A DNA stretch of 64,000 bases from Nostoc sp. CENA543 (GTDB lineage Bacteria > Cyanobacteriota > Cyanobacteriia > Cyanobacteriales > Nostocaceae), in assembly GCF_002896875.1 (NCBI RefSeq), contig NZ_CP023278.1:3472001-3536000 (forward strand). Reading direction: 5' to 3'. Shown here in pieces: positions 52,949 through 63,100 of this stretch. The stretch's first letter is position 1. Every line of letters starts with the position of its first letter. A program made the translations under genes and the position numbers. The notes beneath the pieces are model-generated. The model searched no databases, had not been told where the DNA came from, and was given only the letters and a program-made list of their open reading frames with translations.

Positions 52949-53130
52949 GTAACATTACGACATCAATGTAGTTTTGACTATCTCAGGTTAAACTAAATCG
53001 ATAAGTAGATGTTAAGCGTCTCATTTTAACTGTAAACACAGAGTAAAATCTATGTATTCTACTTTGTGTTAGCCAGCACAGCTATGTTGTCATGCTAAAC
53101 ATCCAACATCACAGTCTGTAGTGGGCGAGA

Positions 53131-53634
53131 ATGATAGGTAACGATACTCACAAAATTAGAACTCATCAAAATTTCCACGATTTTGGTAACAGTTTATCAA
53201 TGGCAGCAGAAACCCAGGAAAGTCACCTACTAATTTTGGAAGATGATCAAGGTCGTAAAGAATTTACCCTAGAAAATACTATCTACTCTATTGGTAGAGA
53301 CCGTGATTCAAATATCCGTTTAGTGTCTCAATTTGTCTCTCGTCGCCATGCTACATTGGTGAGACTGCCCAGGCAACATAACTCTCAAAGCTACTATTAC
53401 CGGATTGTAGATGGTGATGGCAAAGGTAAACCTAGTGCTAATGGCTTCATGATTAACGGGCGGAAAATGCCAGCCCATGATTTGCAAAATGAAGATGAAA
53501 TTGTTTTTGGGCCTAAAGTCCGTGCCATCTATTATTTGTTAAAAAACACTCAGCGTTCTGGACAAACGGATGCTAGTGAGTATGATATTACACTGATTAA
53601 CCCCAGTATGGCTGAGGATATGGAGGAAATTTAA
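53131..53634 (+). CDS. FHA-domain protein
   Basis: A 167-residue protein whose centre is a forkhead-associated domain (about 45-135) that binds phosphothreonine peptides. IYSIGRDRDSNIRLVSQFVS has the Gly-Arg pair and SRRHATLVRL the Ser-x-x-His signature; NGFMINGRKMP is the loop that contacts the peptide. No other domain is fused. The start may be the Met at codon 24 (MAAETQESHL), since the first 23 residues are unconserved in style. Partner Ser/Thr kinases could include the HstK-type proteins in this window, but nothing proves it. Confidence 0.85.
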   Translation: MIGNDTHKIRTHQNFHDFGNSLSMAAETQESHLLILEDDQGRKEFTLENTIYSIGRDRDSNIRLVSQFVSRRHATLVRLPRQHNSQSYYYRIVDGDGKGKPSANGFMINGRKMPAHDLQNEDEIVFGPKVRAIYYLLKNTQRSGQTDASEYDITLINPSMAEDMEEI

Positions 53635-53833
53635 ACCATTCCTCATACAAAAATTTTCAGATGTCTTTCCCCTACACCTCTATATCCACCAGAGTGCTTT
53701 CCTTCTCTATGAGAGGCTACGCTAACGAGATGCTTGTCTGCGACACGCTCCGCGAACGAGTTGGGGAAGCTTTCGGCAGTTCTTCCTGGGTTGGGTGCAG
53801 GAAGCATCTTTGCCGTTCCACTGTGGGCAGTAG
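53635..53833. repeat. Palindromic repeat unit between FHA and hypothetical genes
   Basis: GAGAGGCTACGCTAACGAGAT and GCGACACGCTCCGCGAACGAG belong to the same kind of unit as the clusters at 41.5 and 46.6 kb. A CAGGAAGCATC / GATGCTTCCTG-like inverted word also occurs. No gene is apparent. Confidence 0.6.
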
Positions 53834-54181
53834 TCAACCTGCTAGACTTTCAATTAAGTGCCAATAGCGACTAATCTCGATTTCTTTCTTAATAAAATCA
53901 AAAACTTTTCGACAGTGGTTCTCTAGGCGCAGAGGTAGTTCTTCATTTTTGACAACAATTGTCATACGAGTTTCCGTCTCTGTCGCCGTTGACTTATCAA
54001 TTAGCACTTCTGCTTTCACTAACTGGGAAACCGAAACATTCCCAGGAATCTCACGCGCCAAGATGTAATCGGACGAGTAATACTGAATCTCCAAATCACA
54101 GTTTTGTAATAGATCGAGCATCAAGGGCTGAAGATTTTCTAAGTTAATAGCAAGAATAAATGAACACGTATAGCGAGCCAT
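53834..54181 (-). CDS. Conserved-looking small cytoplasmic protein, unknown function
   Basis: A 115-residue frame with good codon usage and a compact alpha/beta look: MARYTCSFILAINLENLQPL, then a DYILAREIP strand, a TETETRMTIVVK strand and a basic, Phe-rich end helix (CRKVFDFIKKEIEI). No signal or membrane segment is present. I do not recognise the family. It converges on the FHA gene across a repeat and may be a single-gene unit. Confidence 0.65.
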   Translation of the reverse strand: MARYTCSFILAINLENLQPLMLDLLQNCDLEIQYYSSDYILAREIPGNVSVSQLVKAEVLIDKSTATETETRMTIVVKNEELPLRLENHCRKVFDFIKKEIEISRYWHLIESLAG

Positions 54182-54729
54182 AATAGCCCCACACCTTGCA
54201 ACACTCCGTCCATCCTATAATACTGAGGTGACGAAACGGCAACTACTTATAGATTACTTAAAGAAAAATACTGTTTATTGATCAAGCAGATGATGTTGAA
54301 AGTTGAATATTAACTTTTGACAGGAGTCGCTTGCTTCTCTCAGGGACTTACAAAAATTAAATTATCCCAAATTTACTGTTCATAGGGTGCGTCAGTACAA
54401 AGAATATCTAGGTATAGCAAAGGTTTCTCACACTGACGCACCCTACAGATAGAATATTTTTTTAACTGGAAGTCTTTAAAAGAGTCATACCAAATTAGAT
54501 GTTTCATGCCTCTGGAATAGGCTGTGAATCAGGACTGACAATGCAAAACCCATCTGGAAAAGTTCTGATTGAAGATAACTCCCGCACTATGCGGGAAGTA
54601 AACTACAGACTTTCCACAAAATCTAAAATCCAAAATTGGTATATGTGAGGAGAAGCAAGCTATGTAGTATCATCCCTCAAAGCAAAGGGAAATGTGGAGA
54701 TGGAACTTGGCAGTTTGTCCAACTAATGA
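54182..54729. other. 548-bp non-coding gap with repeat and hairpins
   Basis: The gap contains a MITE-like repeat (54383-54445, listed separately) and a small hairpin TCCCGCA-CTA-TGCGGGA at 54583-54599. An AAATCTAAAATCCAAAATTGG simple stretch lies near 54620. No gene was found. The left end must hold the promoter for the 115-residue protein. Confidence 0.45.
54383..54445. repeat. 63-bp MITE-like element with 14-bp terminal inverted repeats
   Basis: TAGGGTGCGTCAGT (54383-54396) is exactly complementary to ACTGACGCACCCTA (54432-54445), with 35 bp between. The TA ends could be target duplications. Confidence 0.75.
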
Positions 54730-55281
54730 CTACAGTGAAGATTTCTGCTCAAAGTTAGGTGCATAGACTTGCAGTAAACTACTAACTTGGCGTAAAATCT
54801 CATTACCAGTAGTTTTACTGGGAATGGGGGTTCTGTTGTCGTTAGGCTGAACAAGGTTACGGTTAATAGCTTCATGGACTTGCTGAGAGATTAACTCTTG
54901 CAGTTCAGCCCTAGCGCGTTGACGTTGATAATTAGCACCTTCTTCAGTTGTGGCGTATAGGGGTGGGAGACGGTTGAGGGCATAGGCGGCGATATCACCC
55001 ACATCGATGGAACTTTCGCTAGTAGCTTCAATTTCCGCCACGCGAGCGATCGCTTCCGTTAACACCAATTCTTCCATGACGTTGATAAATTGTTTGCGAG
55101 GTACGGCCACTACCTCACCAGTTAATAATGCTCCCATCAATTTATCTAACGCCATATACTCTTCAATTGAGAGTTCTGAAGCGTTATCACAGATACGTCC
55201 AACTTCCGCTTCCATTGCTGGTGTGAGATAACCATCCTGGAGAGCTTGTTCTACAATTTTTTCAATACTCATAAGGCTCAT
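54730..55281 (-). CDS. ComFB-family (late competence) protein, probable cyclic-dinucleotide receptor
   Basis: The 183 residues contain the ComFB domain (about 60-130): FINVMEELVLTEAIARVAEI, then SSIDVGDIAAYALNRLPPLY, where the ALNRLPPLY phrase is the most conserved part. The zinc cysteines present in Bacillus ComFB are not visible here. Work on cyanobacterial ComFB proteins has reported cyclic-di-GMP or cyclic-di-AMP binding with effects on cell size or competence; whether this one does so is inferred. A helical N-terminal part (1-55) and a flexible C-terminus flank the domain. The gene stands alone. Confidence 0.8.
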   Translation of the reverse strand: MSLMSIEKIVEQALQDGYLTPAMEAEVGRICDNASELSIEEYMALDKLMGALLTGEVVAVPRKQFINVMEELVLTEAIARVAEIEATSESSIDVGDIAAYALNRLPPLYATTEEGANYQRQRARAELQELISQQVHEAINRNLVQPNDNRTPIPSKTTGNEILRQVSSLLQVYAPNFEQKSSL

Positions 55282-55395
55282 CTTAATTTAATCCACCCAA
55301 GCAAGGTAAGGACGATACTAAACAAACTTATTCTGCCTATATTATCGACAAAAAATATACTAAATTAACAGCAACAGTGATGAGTTACGCTGCTA

Positions 55396-56334
55396 CTATT
55401 CCTTAGTTTGAGTCCGCCAAGATGTCGGATCAACAGACTGTCCATTGACATACAAACCCCAATGTAAATGAGGCCCGGTAGACGCACCTGTTGAGCCAAC
55501 CGCACCAATTAACTGTCCAGCCTTGACTATATCACCCTCTTTGACATTGATACGACTAAGGTGCATAAAAATACTGACAACTCCTTGGCCGTGATCAACC
55601 CCAACTACATTTCCATGCACCCGAAATCCCTGAGATACTGTACCAACTAACGCCACTTTACCTGCGGCGGGGGCGATGACAGGAGAACCTGCGGCACCAG
55701 CGTAGTCTAAACCTCGATGGTAGTAATCATTGGCGAATTTACCATTATAGTAACGACGTACACCATAAGGAGTGCTGAGTCGTCCTTTGTTTGGGGCAAT
55801 AAATTTACCATTCCAAAACTTTTGCGGTGTTTGTAGGGCTTTAAAAGCAGCTACGCGATTGAGTTCGTATTCAGTAGCCCCGCTAGCAGATTTTCCAGGA
55901 GGTAAGGTAATACGCTGTACATTAAACTTCCGATTACTTACCCAAATAGCCAGGTTTTTGACTTGTCCATCACCAACAACTTTGACTGTTCTAGTACCGG
56001 GTTTTTCTAAGGGAGTTGTGGGGATAAAAGTACGGTATTGGTTGGCTGCAATTGGGTAAACTGGATAAGTTTTTTGTCCCACAACTACTTCTGGGGTAGT
56101 TGAACTTTCTGCATTATCTACATTGATTAATACAGATATAGTATCTCCCAAGCGAGGTTTAGCGGGACTGATCTGTACTTCTAAAGCGGCGACAGGTGAG
56201 GAAACAATCACAGGGAAAACCGCACACAAGCCAATAAATAGATTGATCAGATGATGATTGTTTGATGTATCTCCTTTGATGTTGCTAGAGAGTAAATTTT
56301 TTTGAGAAGTTAGGGGAGAATCTGCAATAGCCAT
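55396..56334 (-). CDS. M23-family peptidase (LytM/peptidoglycan endopeptidase type)
   Basis: The 312 residues have a hydrophobic export segment (LINLFIGLCAVFPVIVSSPV, about 28-47), two beta-rich regions and a C-terminal M23 domain (about 190-305). The zinc ligands are in NDYYHRGLDYAG (HxxxD) and TGPHLHWGLYVNG (HxH), with VGVDHGQGVVSIFMHLSRIN between. All ligands are present, so it should cut peptidoglycan crosslinks in the periplasm. The S66 carboxypeptidase gene lies upstream on the same strand 290 bp away, which suggests a wall-remodelling neighbourhood. Confidence 0.9.
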   Translation of the reverse strand: MAIADSPLTSQKNLLSSNIKGDTSNNHHLINLFIGLCAVFPVIVSSPVAALEVQISPAKPRLGDTISVLINVDNAESSTTPEVVVGQKTYPVYPIAANQYRTFIPTTPLEKPGTRTVKVVGDGQVKNLAIWVSNRKFNVQRITLPPGKSASGATEYELNRVAAFKALQTPQKFWNGKFIAPNKGRLSTPYGVRRYYNGKFANDYYHRGLDYAGAAGSPVIAPAAGKVALVGTVSQGFRVHGNVVGVDHGQGVVSIFMHLSRINVKEGDIVKAGQLIGAVGSTGASTGPHLHWGLYVNGQSVDPTSWRTQTKE

Positions 56335-56627
56335 AGCAATTAATAACCATACTTCACTTCTGTGAAAGAACAGACTAGCTGATGATAGTTAGTGTTTCTT
56401 AAACAAAAGCCAATCTTTTTTGCTCAAAAAATATATTTTTTCAGTAATTGCTTAGTGTCTCAACTATACTAACCGCTATATTAGAAATTGCAAACGATGC
56501 TTATATTAACTTGACATATCCTGATTTAACCATAGCAATCCGCTTTGATTTCTGAAATTATTTGTGTAGCAAGGGAACTCTTAACAGGGAATGGGGAATG
56601 GAACACAGAAGAAATAGTTTTTGTAAT

Positions 56628-57650
56628 TTATAAGACTGCGGCTTCTAATAGCTCGATTGTTCCCAATGTGGCATCAATTTCTACTGGTGTTCCCACTGGT
56701 AAAATAAATTTGTCCTGAATATGACCGATCATCGACCCGTACCAAGCTGGAATTCCCAAAGGGAGGATGTGGTCTTGCAACACCTGCATTAATGTCAGTG
56801 ATGGTTCATCACCCAGGCTACAATCACTACATTGACCAAAAATAAAGCCGGCGATTTGGTTGAGTATACCAGCGTTTTTTAGTTGTGTTAACATCCGGTC
56901 TACTCGGTAGATATCTTCGTTGGTATCTTCTACAAACAAAATACTGTTGTACCAAGAGGGTAGGTAGGGTGAACCTACCATTGCACACAGGACTGATAAG
57001 TTACCACCGACAAGCTTACCTTTGGCTTTTCCCGATGTGATGGTTTGTACTTGTCCTTCTGGAGAGTTAGTATTTTTGAGTGTAACAGCTTGAGCATCAA
57101 AGAAAATGCGCTGGAGATAGTCCAACATAAAGGGAGTCCAGGTTGATGTAGCGACTGGGCCGTGAAAAGTCATAATTCGGCTACGGGCATTAATAGCTAA
57201 CAATAAAGCAGTGATATCGCTATAGCCCATGAAAATTTTTGCGTGGGAGCGAATTAAGGGATAGTTGAGTAAGGGTAAAATTCGATTACAACCCCAACCG
57301 CCACGGATAGCGAGAATAGCTGCGACTGAATTATCTGCAAACATATCATTTAAATCTTGGGCGCGATCGCGGTCTTTCCCTGCTAAATAGCCGTAGCGAT
57401 CAAAAATATGTTTACCTAGCTTGGTTTTTAATCCTAATTTGGTTAAGTGTTGCTGTACTTTTTCAATATATTGATGGTCAAAAATCCCCGCCGGTGCGAC
57501 TAATCCCACAGTATCACCCACCTTCAGGCGTGGCGGTTTAATAATATTGTTAGGTGACAATTGACCATAAACAGTAAGTTGAGGAATTTGGGTAGCCAAG
57601 GTAGCTAAACTAAGAGTTTGCAAAAATTGACGGCGTTTGGTTTTAGTCAT
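56628..57650 (-). CDS. LD-carboxypeptidase, S66 family (muramoyl-tetrapeptide carboxypeptidase)
   Basis: The 340 residues start with a Tat-like signal (TKTKRRQFLQTLSLATLATQ), so the enzyme is exported. The S66 fold shows RLKVGDTVGLVAPAG, AILAIRGGWGCNRILPLLNY and the nucleophile in FMGYSDITALLLAIN. FHGPVATS and LFVEDTNEDIYRVDRM (catalytic Glu region) follow, then the late PVGTPVEIDA. It would cut the L,D bond of the tetrapeptide in peptidoglycan recycling, here apparently on the periplasmic side. It begins just beside AGTCAAT-type repeats at 57649-57680. Confidence 0.9.
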   Translation of the reverse strand: MTKTKRRQFLQTLSLATLATQIPQLTVYGQLSPNNIIKPPRLKVGDTVGLVAPAGIFDHQYIEKVQQHLTKLGLKTKLGKHIFDRYGYLAGKDRDRAQDLNDMFADNSVAAILAIRGGWGCNRILPLLNYPLIRSHAKIFMGYSDITALLLAINARSRIMTFHGPVATSTWTPFMLDYLQRIFFDAQAVTLKNTNSPEGQVQTITSGKAKGKLVGGNLSVLCAMVGSPYLPSWYNSILFVEDTNEDIYRVDRMLTQLKNAGILNQIAGFIFGQCSDCSLGDEPSLTLMQVLQDHILPLGIPAWYGSMIGHIQDKFILPVGTPVEIDATLGTIELLEAAVL

Positions 57651-57750
57651 TAGTCAATAGTCAATAGTCATTAGTCATTAGGTAAGAAATTTTACTTTGT
57701 CTACCTTGTCTACCTTGTCTACCTTGTCTCCTTTTCCCCAGTCCCTAGTC
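57648..57750. repeat. Heptamer and 9-mer repeat tract
   Basis: AGTCATT/AGTCAAT heptamers (57649-57680) are followed by four to five copies of TACCTTGTC (57697-57731) and CCAGTCCCTAGTCC units. The same 9-mer family occurs at 30112-30148. Confidence 0.85.
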
Positions 57751-57751
57751 C

Positions 57752-58048
57752 CTATTCCCACGTTGAAACATCACGCAAGACACCAGGAATTTCTCCTTGG
57801 GAGATGGGAAACTCTAGGATGGTTTCTCGATAACCTAAGTATCCAGATTCGGCAAATGATGATAGCATTCTCGCTAGTGCTAGCCAGACTTCTGGTTCAT
57901 ATTCCCAATCACGGTAACGGGTAGAACGACCGGCAATTGAACGCAATGCCCAAAAATAGGAATTTCTAACTACGGAACCACCCTTTTTGAACTCTGGTAA
58001 GTCTTCATGGTATAAAAACAGCACTTGATTGTCAATTTTGGCTCTCAT
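57752..58048 (-). CDS. Small hypothetical protein
   Basis: A 98-residue frame starting at an ATG with acidic and aromatic content (MRAKIDNQVLFLYHEDLPEF, then YEPEVWLALARMLSSFAESG). It has no signal or membrane segment. The family is not recognised, but the composition and the absence of repeats from the coding part suggest a real gene. The C-terminus (VLRDVSTWE) abuts CCCACG/GTCCCTA repeat sequence. It lies 103 bp downstream of the hybrid-kinase operon and in the same direction. Confidence 0.6.
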   Translation of the reverse strand: MRAKIDNQVLFLYHEDLPEFKKGGSVVRNSYFWALRSIAGRSTRYRDWEYEPEVWLALARMLSSFAESGYLGYRETILEFPISQGEIPGVLRDVSTWE

Positions 58049-58151
58049 TAGGGACTTCTAACTAAAAAATAATCAATCGCTTTGTAGGCAGAGGTAGGGG
58101 AGGCAGGGGGGCAGGGAGACAAGGAGGCTAACAGTCCCCAGTCCCCAATCT

Positions 58152-60152
58152 CTAACCTCTCTTGTTTAACAAATTCCTGGCAGTGTTTTTTGATTCCTGG
58201 GCAAGTATACCGTGTAACGTAGTTAACAATTCTTTTTGTGTATATGGTTTGGCAAGTAGTTTTTTAACTTGTAAATTTTTTGCTAGTTGATGACTGTTTA
58301 CTAAACCACTGACAGCTACAATTTTGACGAAGGGATTGATTTTTTGTAAGGCTTGAATGGTGGCATGACCATCCATAGCAGGCATCATCATGTCTATGAG
58401 GACTAAGTTGATTTTATCTTGGTGTTGGGCATAGAGTGCGATCGCCTCTACTCCATCACTAGCAGTCAATACTTGGTAGTTGTAAGCTTCTAGTGAGATG
58501 GCGGTTGTTTCGAGAATTTGCACTTCGTCATCAACGACTAAAATTAATTCACCGTTACCTTTGAATAGTTCTAAGTTATCTGCGCGTGCAGTGACTGCTG
58601 CTTCTACTGCTGGTAAAAATATTTGAAATTGTGTACCTTTCCCTAGTTCGCTGTTAACTTTAATAAAACCGTGATGACTTTTGATAATACCTTGTACAGT
58701 TGATAAACCTAGCCCTGTACCTTTACCCACATCTTTAGTTGTAAAAAATGGCTCAAATATTCTATCGAGAATTTCCGATTCTATGCCCGTACCTGTATCT
58801 GTAATAGAAATAACAATGTAAGAGCCGATATTAGCATCAAGATTCATGCGGGCATAGTGTTCATCAATAAATAAATTTTCTGCACACAGGCTTAAATTAC
58901 CACCTTTTGGCATGGCATCACGGGCATTAACTACTAGGTTCATGAGTACCTGATGTAAATTAGTGGCATCACCGATGACTGTCCAAAGTTCTGGTTGAAT
59001 TTTTGTGGAAAATTTAATAGATTTAGGAAATGTTTCTTGGACAATTTGTTTAATTTCGGAAAACAAGTAGTTAATTTGAACAATTGTGCGCTTACCTTCA
59101 ACGCCACGGGTAAACTGCAATACTTGCTTAACTAAGGCTGCACCACGTTTTGCGTTAGATTCGATAGTTTGAAACATGCGTTGAGAGCGATCGTCAACAT
59201 CGGGAAGTTTAATTTGTAATAGTTGGGCAGCTGTTAAAATCGGGGTCAGGATATTATTTAAGTCATGAGCAATCCCACCTGCTAATGTGCCAATACTCTC
59301 TAATCTTTGAGCGCGGAGAAACTGACTTTCCAGTTGCTTTTTCTCTGTAATATCAGTGTTAACTGTCAGGATTGATTGCGGTTTTCCATTTTGATCACGC
59401 ATCACATTCCAACGACTAGCAACAATAATTTTTCCACCTTGCCGAGTTACTTGATGCAGTTCACCTTGCCAAGAATCATCGGTATCTAAACTATCAATGA
59501 TATGTTGCAATTGAGGAAAATTTGCTTGTGTACATATTAATTGACTAACACTTTTACCAATTACTTCTTGAGCTTGCCAGCCATATAAATTTTCTGCTCC
59601 CTGATTCCAGAAACATATATGCTGATTTAAGTCTATTACCAGCACAGCATCAGTAATGATATCTAATAAAGCTGCTTGTTCTCTTAATTTATTTTCTGCT
59701 TGGATTCGCTCTTTGATTTCTTCTGCTAAACGTTGATTTTGTGCTTGTAGTTGTTTTGTTAGATTGCGTAGTTTGAGGTGAATGTTGACACGGGCTAATA
59801 CTTCTTCATGTTGTAATGGTTTGGTAATGTAGTCTACTGCTCCTAGACTTAAGCCTTTAACTTTTTCTCCTGTTTCTGAAAGGGCAGTCATAAAAATGAC
59901 CGGAATATCTTTAGTTAATTCATTACTTTTTAAGCGGTGACAAGTTTCAAAACCGTCTATTCCGGGCATAAGAATATCTAGAAGAATCAAATCAGGTGGA
60001 GCATATTCAGCCCTTGCTAAAGCACTTTCACCATCTTCTGCAACTAATACTGTGTATCCAGCATTAGCTAGAACATCAAACAGCATTTCTAAATTGATGG
60101 GAGTGTCATCAACGATGAGGATGACACCTTGCTCAAGTGAATCAATAGGCAT
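58152..60152 (-). CDS. Hybrid histidine kinase: receiver, PAS, HisKA, HATPase, receiver
   Basis: The 666 residues contain a receiver (about 10-130; VDDT, LILLDILMPGIDG, ITKPLQ), a helical linker and a PAS domain (about 160-275). HisKA follows with LAGGIAHDLNNILTPI (His at about 297), then a HATPase (NLVVNARDAM, GTGIESEILDRIFEPFFTTK, GKGTGLGLSTVQG) and a second receiver (about 530-650; VVDDE, LVLIDMMMPAMDG, LAKPYT). All phosphorelay residues are present. The N-terminal receiver implies input from another kinase, most simply the product of the gene 33 bp upstream on the same strand. Confidence 0.9.
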   Translation of the reverse strand: MPIDSLEQGVILIVDDTPINLEMLFDVLANAGYTVLVAEDGESALARAEYAPPDLILLDILMPGIDGFETCHRLKSNELTKDIPVIFMTALSETGEKVKGLSLGAVDYITKPLQHEEVLARVNIHLKLRNLTKQLQAQNQRLAEEIKERIQAENKLREQAALLDIITDAVLVIDLNQHICFWNQGAENLYGWQAQEVIGKSVSQLICTQANFPQLQHIIDSLDTDDSWQGELHQVTRQGGKIIVASRWNVMRDQNGKPQSILTVNTDITEKKQLESQFLRAQRLESIGTLAGGIAHDLNNILTPILTAAQLLQIKLPDVDDRSQRMFQTIESNAKRGAALVKQVLQFTRGVEGKRTIVQINYLFSEIKQIVQETFPKSIKFSTKIQPELWTVIGDATNLHQVLMNLVVNARDAMPKGGNLSLCAENLFIDEHYARMNLDANIGSYIVISITDTGTGIESEILDRIFEPFFTTKDVGKGTGLGLSTVQGIIKSHHGFIKVNSELGKGTQFQIFLPAVEAAVTARADNLELFKGNGELILVVDDEVQILETTAISLEAYNYQVLTASDGVEAIALYAQHQDKINLVLIDMMMPAMDGHATIQALQKINPFVKIVAVSGLVNSHQLAKNLQVKKLLAKPYTQKELLTTLHGILAQESKNTARNLLNKRG

Positions 60153-60185
60153 ATATTTGGTTATGTTTAATTTTTTAAAAAAAGT

Positions 60186-63100
60186 TTAAAATTGTTTAAG
60201 AAAATCTACAATCTGCTTGCCTTTAAAACCTTTGACAAGTTGACGTAAATAATTAGCGAATGGAATTAATTTTTCGTCTAATTCCTCTAGTTTTTCAACT
60301 CTTTGAGCAATAGCTCTGAGATTACCGCGCATTGCTAAATCCAGCAAAACCGTTAATTCGTCAGATGATGGAGTTAGTAGCCGCCAATCTTCGATTTGAG
60401 AGTTGGGATGATCATGTGTTGGTGTTGTTTGTAGCCTTCTTTCATATTGATAAATCCATTGTAAATTTAAATGAAATTGTAATTTTTCTAAAAGATCATC
60501 TATCTGGATGGGCTTGGGTAGAAAGTCATTACAACCAACTTCTTGACTCTGCTGTTGTTCAACGTCAAAAACACTAGCTGAAATTGCAATTACTACCGTT
60601 TTCTCTAATTCTGGTAACATCCTGAGACGGCGTGTCGCTTCAAAGCCATCCATTCTATTCATTACTAAGTCCATGAAAATCACATCTGGCTGAAATTCAC
60701 GGGCTTTATTCACAGCATCTATGCCATCTATGGCTTCTAAGGTGATAAAACCCAAAGGTTGGAGTAAATTAACTAAAATAGAGCGATTTTCTGGTTTATC
60801 ATCTACTACCAATATTTTGCGTTTTTCACCAGTAAAAGCGACAATATCACCTTTTTCCGTACTGTTGGTATGGGTAGGATGGATAATTTCTGGTAAATCT
60901 ATATCTAGCCAAAATGCACTACCTTTCCCTAAATTACTTTTCACATTTAGTTCACTATCCATCAGTTGAACTAACTGACGGCTAATAGCTAATCCTAAAC
61001 CTGTTCCTTCAATTTTGAGGCTATCTTGACCCACCTGCTTAAAAGGAAGGAAAATTTCTTCTAATTGTTCTGTTGCGATACCAATACCTGTATCTTCTAC
61101 ATAAAATCTGATTTTAGACTTAGAATACTCAGTAGTAATAATTCCTGTTTCTAGTTGCCAATTTTCATATAGGGGTACATATCCTACGTGAAAATTAACG
61201 TAACCTGCTTGTGTAAATTTAACAGCATTACTCAGTAGATTAATTAAAACTTGTCGCAATCTCCGCTCGTCAGCATAGACTATCTTAGGCAAGGAAGAAG
61301 TTGGTTGATATAATAGCCGTAGACCTTTTTGTTCTGCACGGATACGACACATCTGGACAATACTATCTAGAAATTGCGAAAAATGGAATTGTTCTGGATA
61401 AAGTTCCATTTTTCGAGCTTCGATTTTAGAAATATCTAAAATATCATTAATTAATGTTAATAAATGTTTACTGCATTGATAAATAATATCAATACCATTT
61501 TTTTGTTGAGAGTTTAAATTTTTATCTTTCTGTAAAATTTGTGTATAACCCAAAATGCCATTGAGTGGAGTGCGAAGTTCATGACTCATGTTAGCTAAAA
61601 ATTCACTTTTGGCACGGTTAGCAGATGCAGCAACTTCTTCTGCTTTTTGCCGTTCTTGGATTTCCTTTTGCAACAGGAGATTTTTTTCTTGTAATTCTAA
61701 AGTTCGGTGGGCTACTTTAATTTCTAAAGTGCGATTGTATTCTTCTAAAGAATTATAAAGACGAGCATTTTCTAAGGAAATTGCTGCTTGTGAAGATAAA
61801 AGTTGTAAGACTTCTACTCGCTCAGATGTAAACGCTCCGGCAATGAGATTATTTTCGAGATATAGTATGCCAATGAGCTTACCTTGATTAACAATTGGTG
61901 TGCATAAAATAGACTTTGGTTGATGTTTGATGATGTATTCGTCTTTGGCAAAGATGTCATGGTTAGTAGCATCGTGGAGAACTATATTTTCCTGGGTGTG
62001 ATAGACATAATTAATTACAGATATGGGTAAATGTATAGTCGATGATAGTGGTAATGAATGTTGAATATTTATGTCATTTTCCGGAAAATTTCCTGAAGCT
62101 TCTATATATAAATTACTATTTTTTTGTAAAATTAAAAATCCCTTTTCTGCTCCTGCATTTTCAATAGCGATTTGCATTAATTTAGTTAGTAGCTTTTCTA
62201 AATAAATTTCGCCAGATAAAGCTTGTGATGCTTTAATGACAGTCGATACGTCAATAACTTTATCAATACCAATAGATAGAGGTGTGATAGTTTGATGAAT
62301 TCCTAAATCAGTAACTTTTTGTGTCGATAGGTGAGATAAAAATTGTGAATATTGGGATTCTAAATCTTGGACTTTTGCAATAGCACCCCAAAGGAGATAT
62401 CCATAATAAGCATCTGTTAAGTAGGGTTGGGCTATTTTGTTTTTCCCACAGTCAAAGTAAAATTTTGCTGCTAATTCATTGGCAAGTGCGGCTTCTTGGA
62501 TGTATCCTTGGGCTTGAGCTGTAGCGATCGCACAATCATAATTTTCCACTGCTTGCCAATTCTCACCTAAAACTCTTGCTATCTCGGCGGCTACAAGTTC
62601 ATACTTATGCTGAAAATTCATGGGTGCATGATCTGCCCATTTTCGCATTTTGGCCTGATTCTGCTGGACTTGCGCGAGGAGATATGCTTGTTCTAGAGGC
62701 TCGGCTGTAGTGTAGATTGCTAACTTCAATAAAGAATCATAAAAATAGAATTGGGGTACATTAAACCAACCTGTTACTCCATCTAAATATTCGCCTGCTT
62801 TGATGGCATATTCTTTAGCTTGTTCTAATTCGCCAAATAAATAACACAAAATTAATTTATTGAGAAATACGTAACATACTACTGTCCGTTCATTGGCTTG
62901 AATATGCAATGGCAATAATTGCTCTTCATTGTAAGCTGTACCGATTAATTTACAAGGATTTGCAGCTAAACCAATTAAATTCAAAACTACCTGATGAAAT
63001 ACTTGATGCCATGTGAGGGCAGTCTCTTGATGAATTTGAGCGATCGCTTGGCTAGATTTAGCCATTTCCTGTTCTAAATTCTTTAATTCTACACCGAGCC

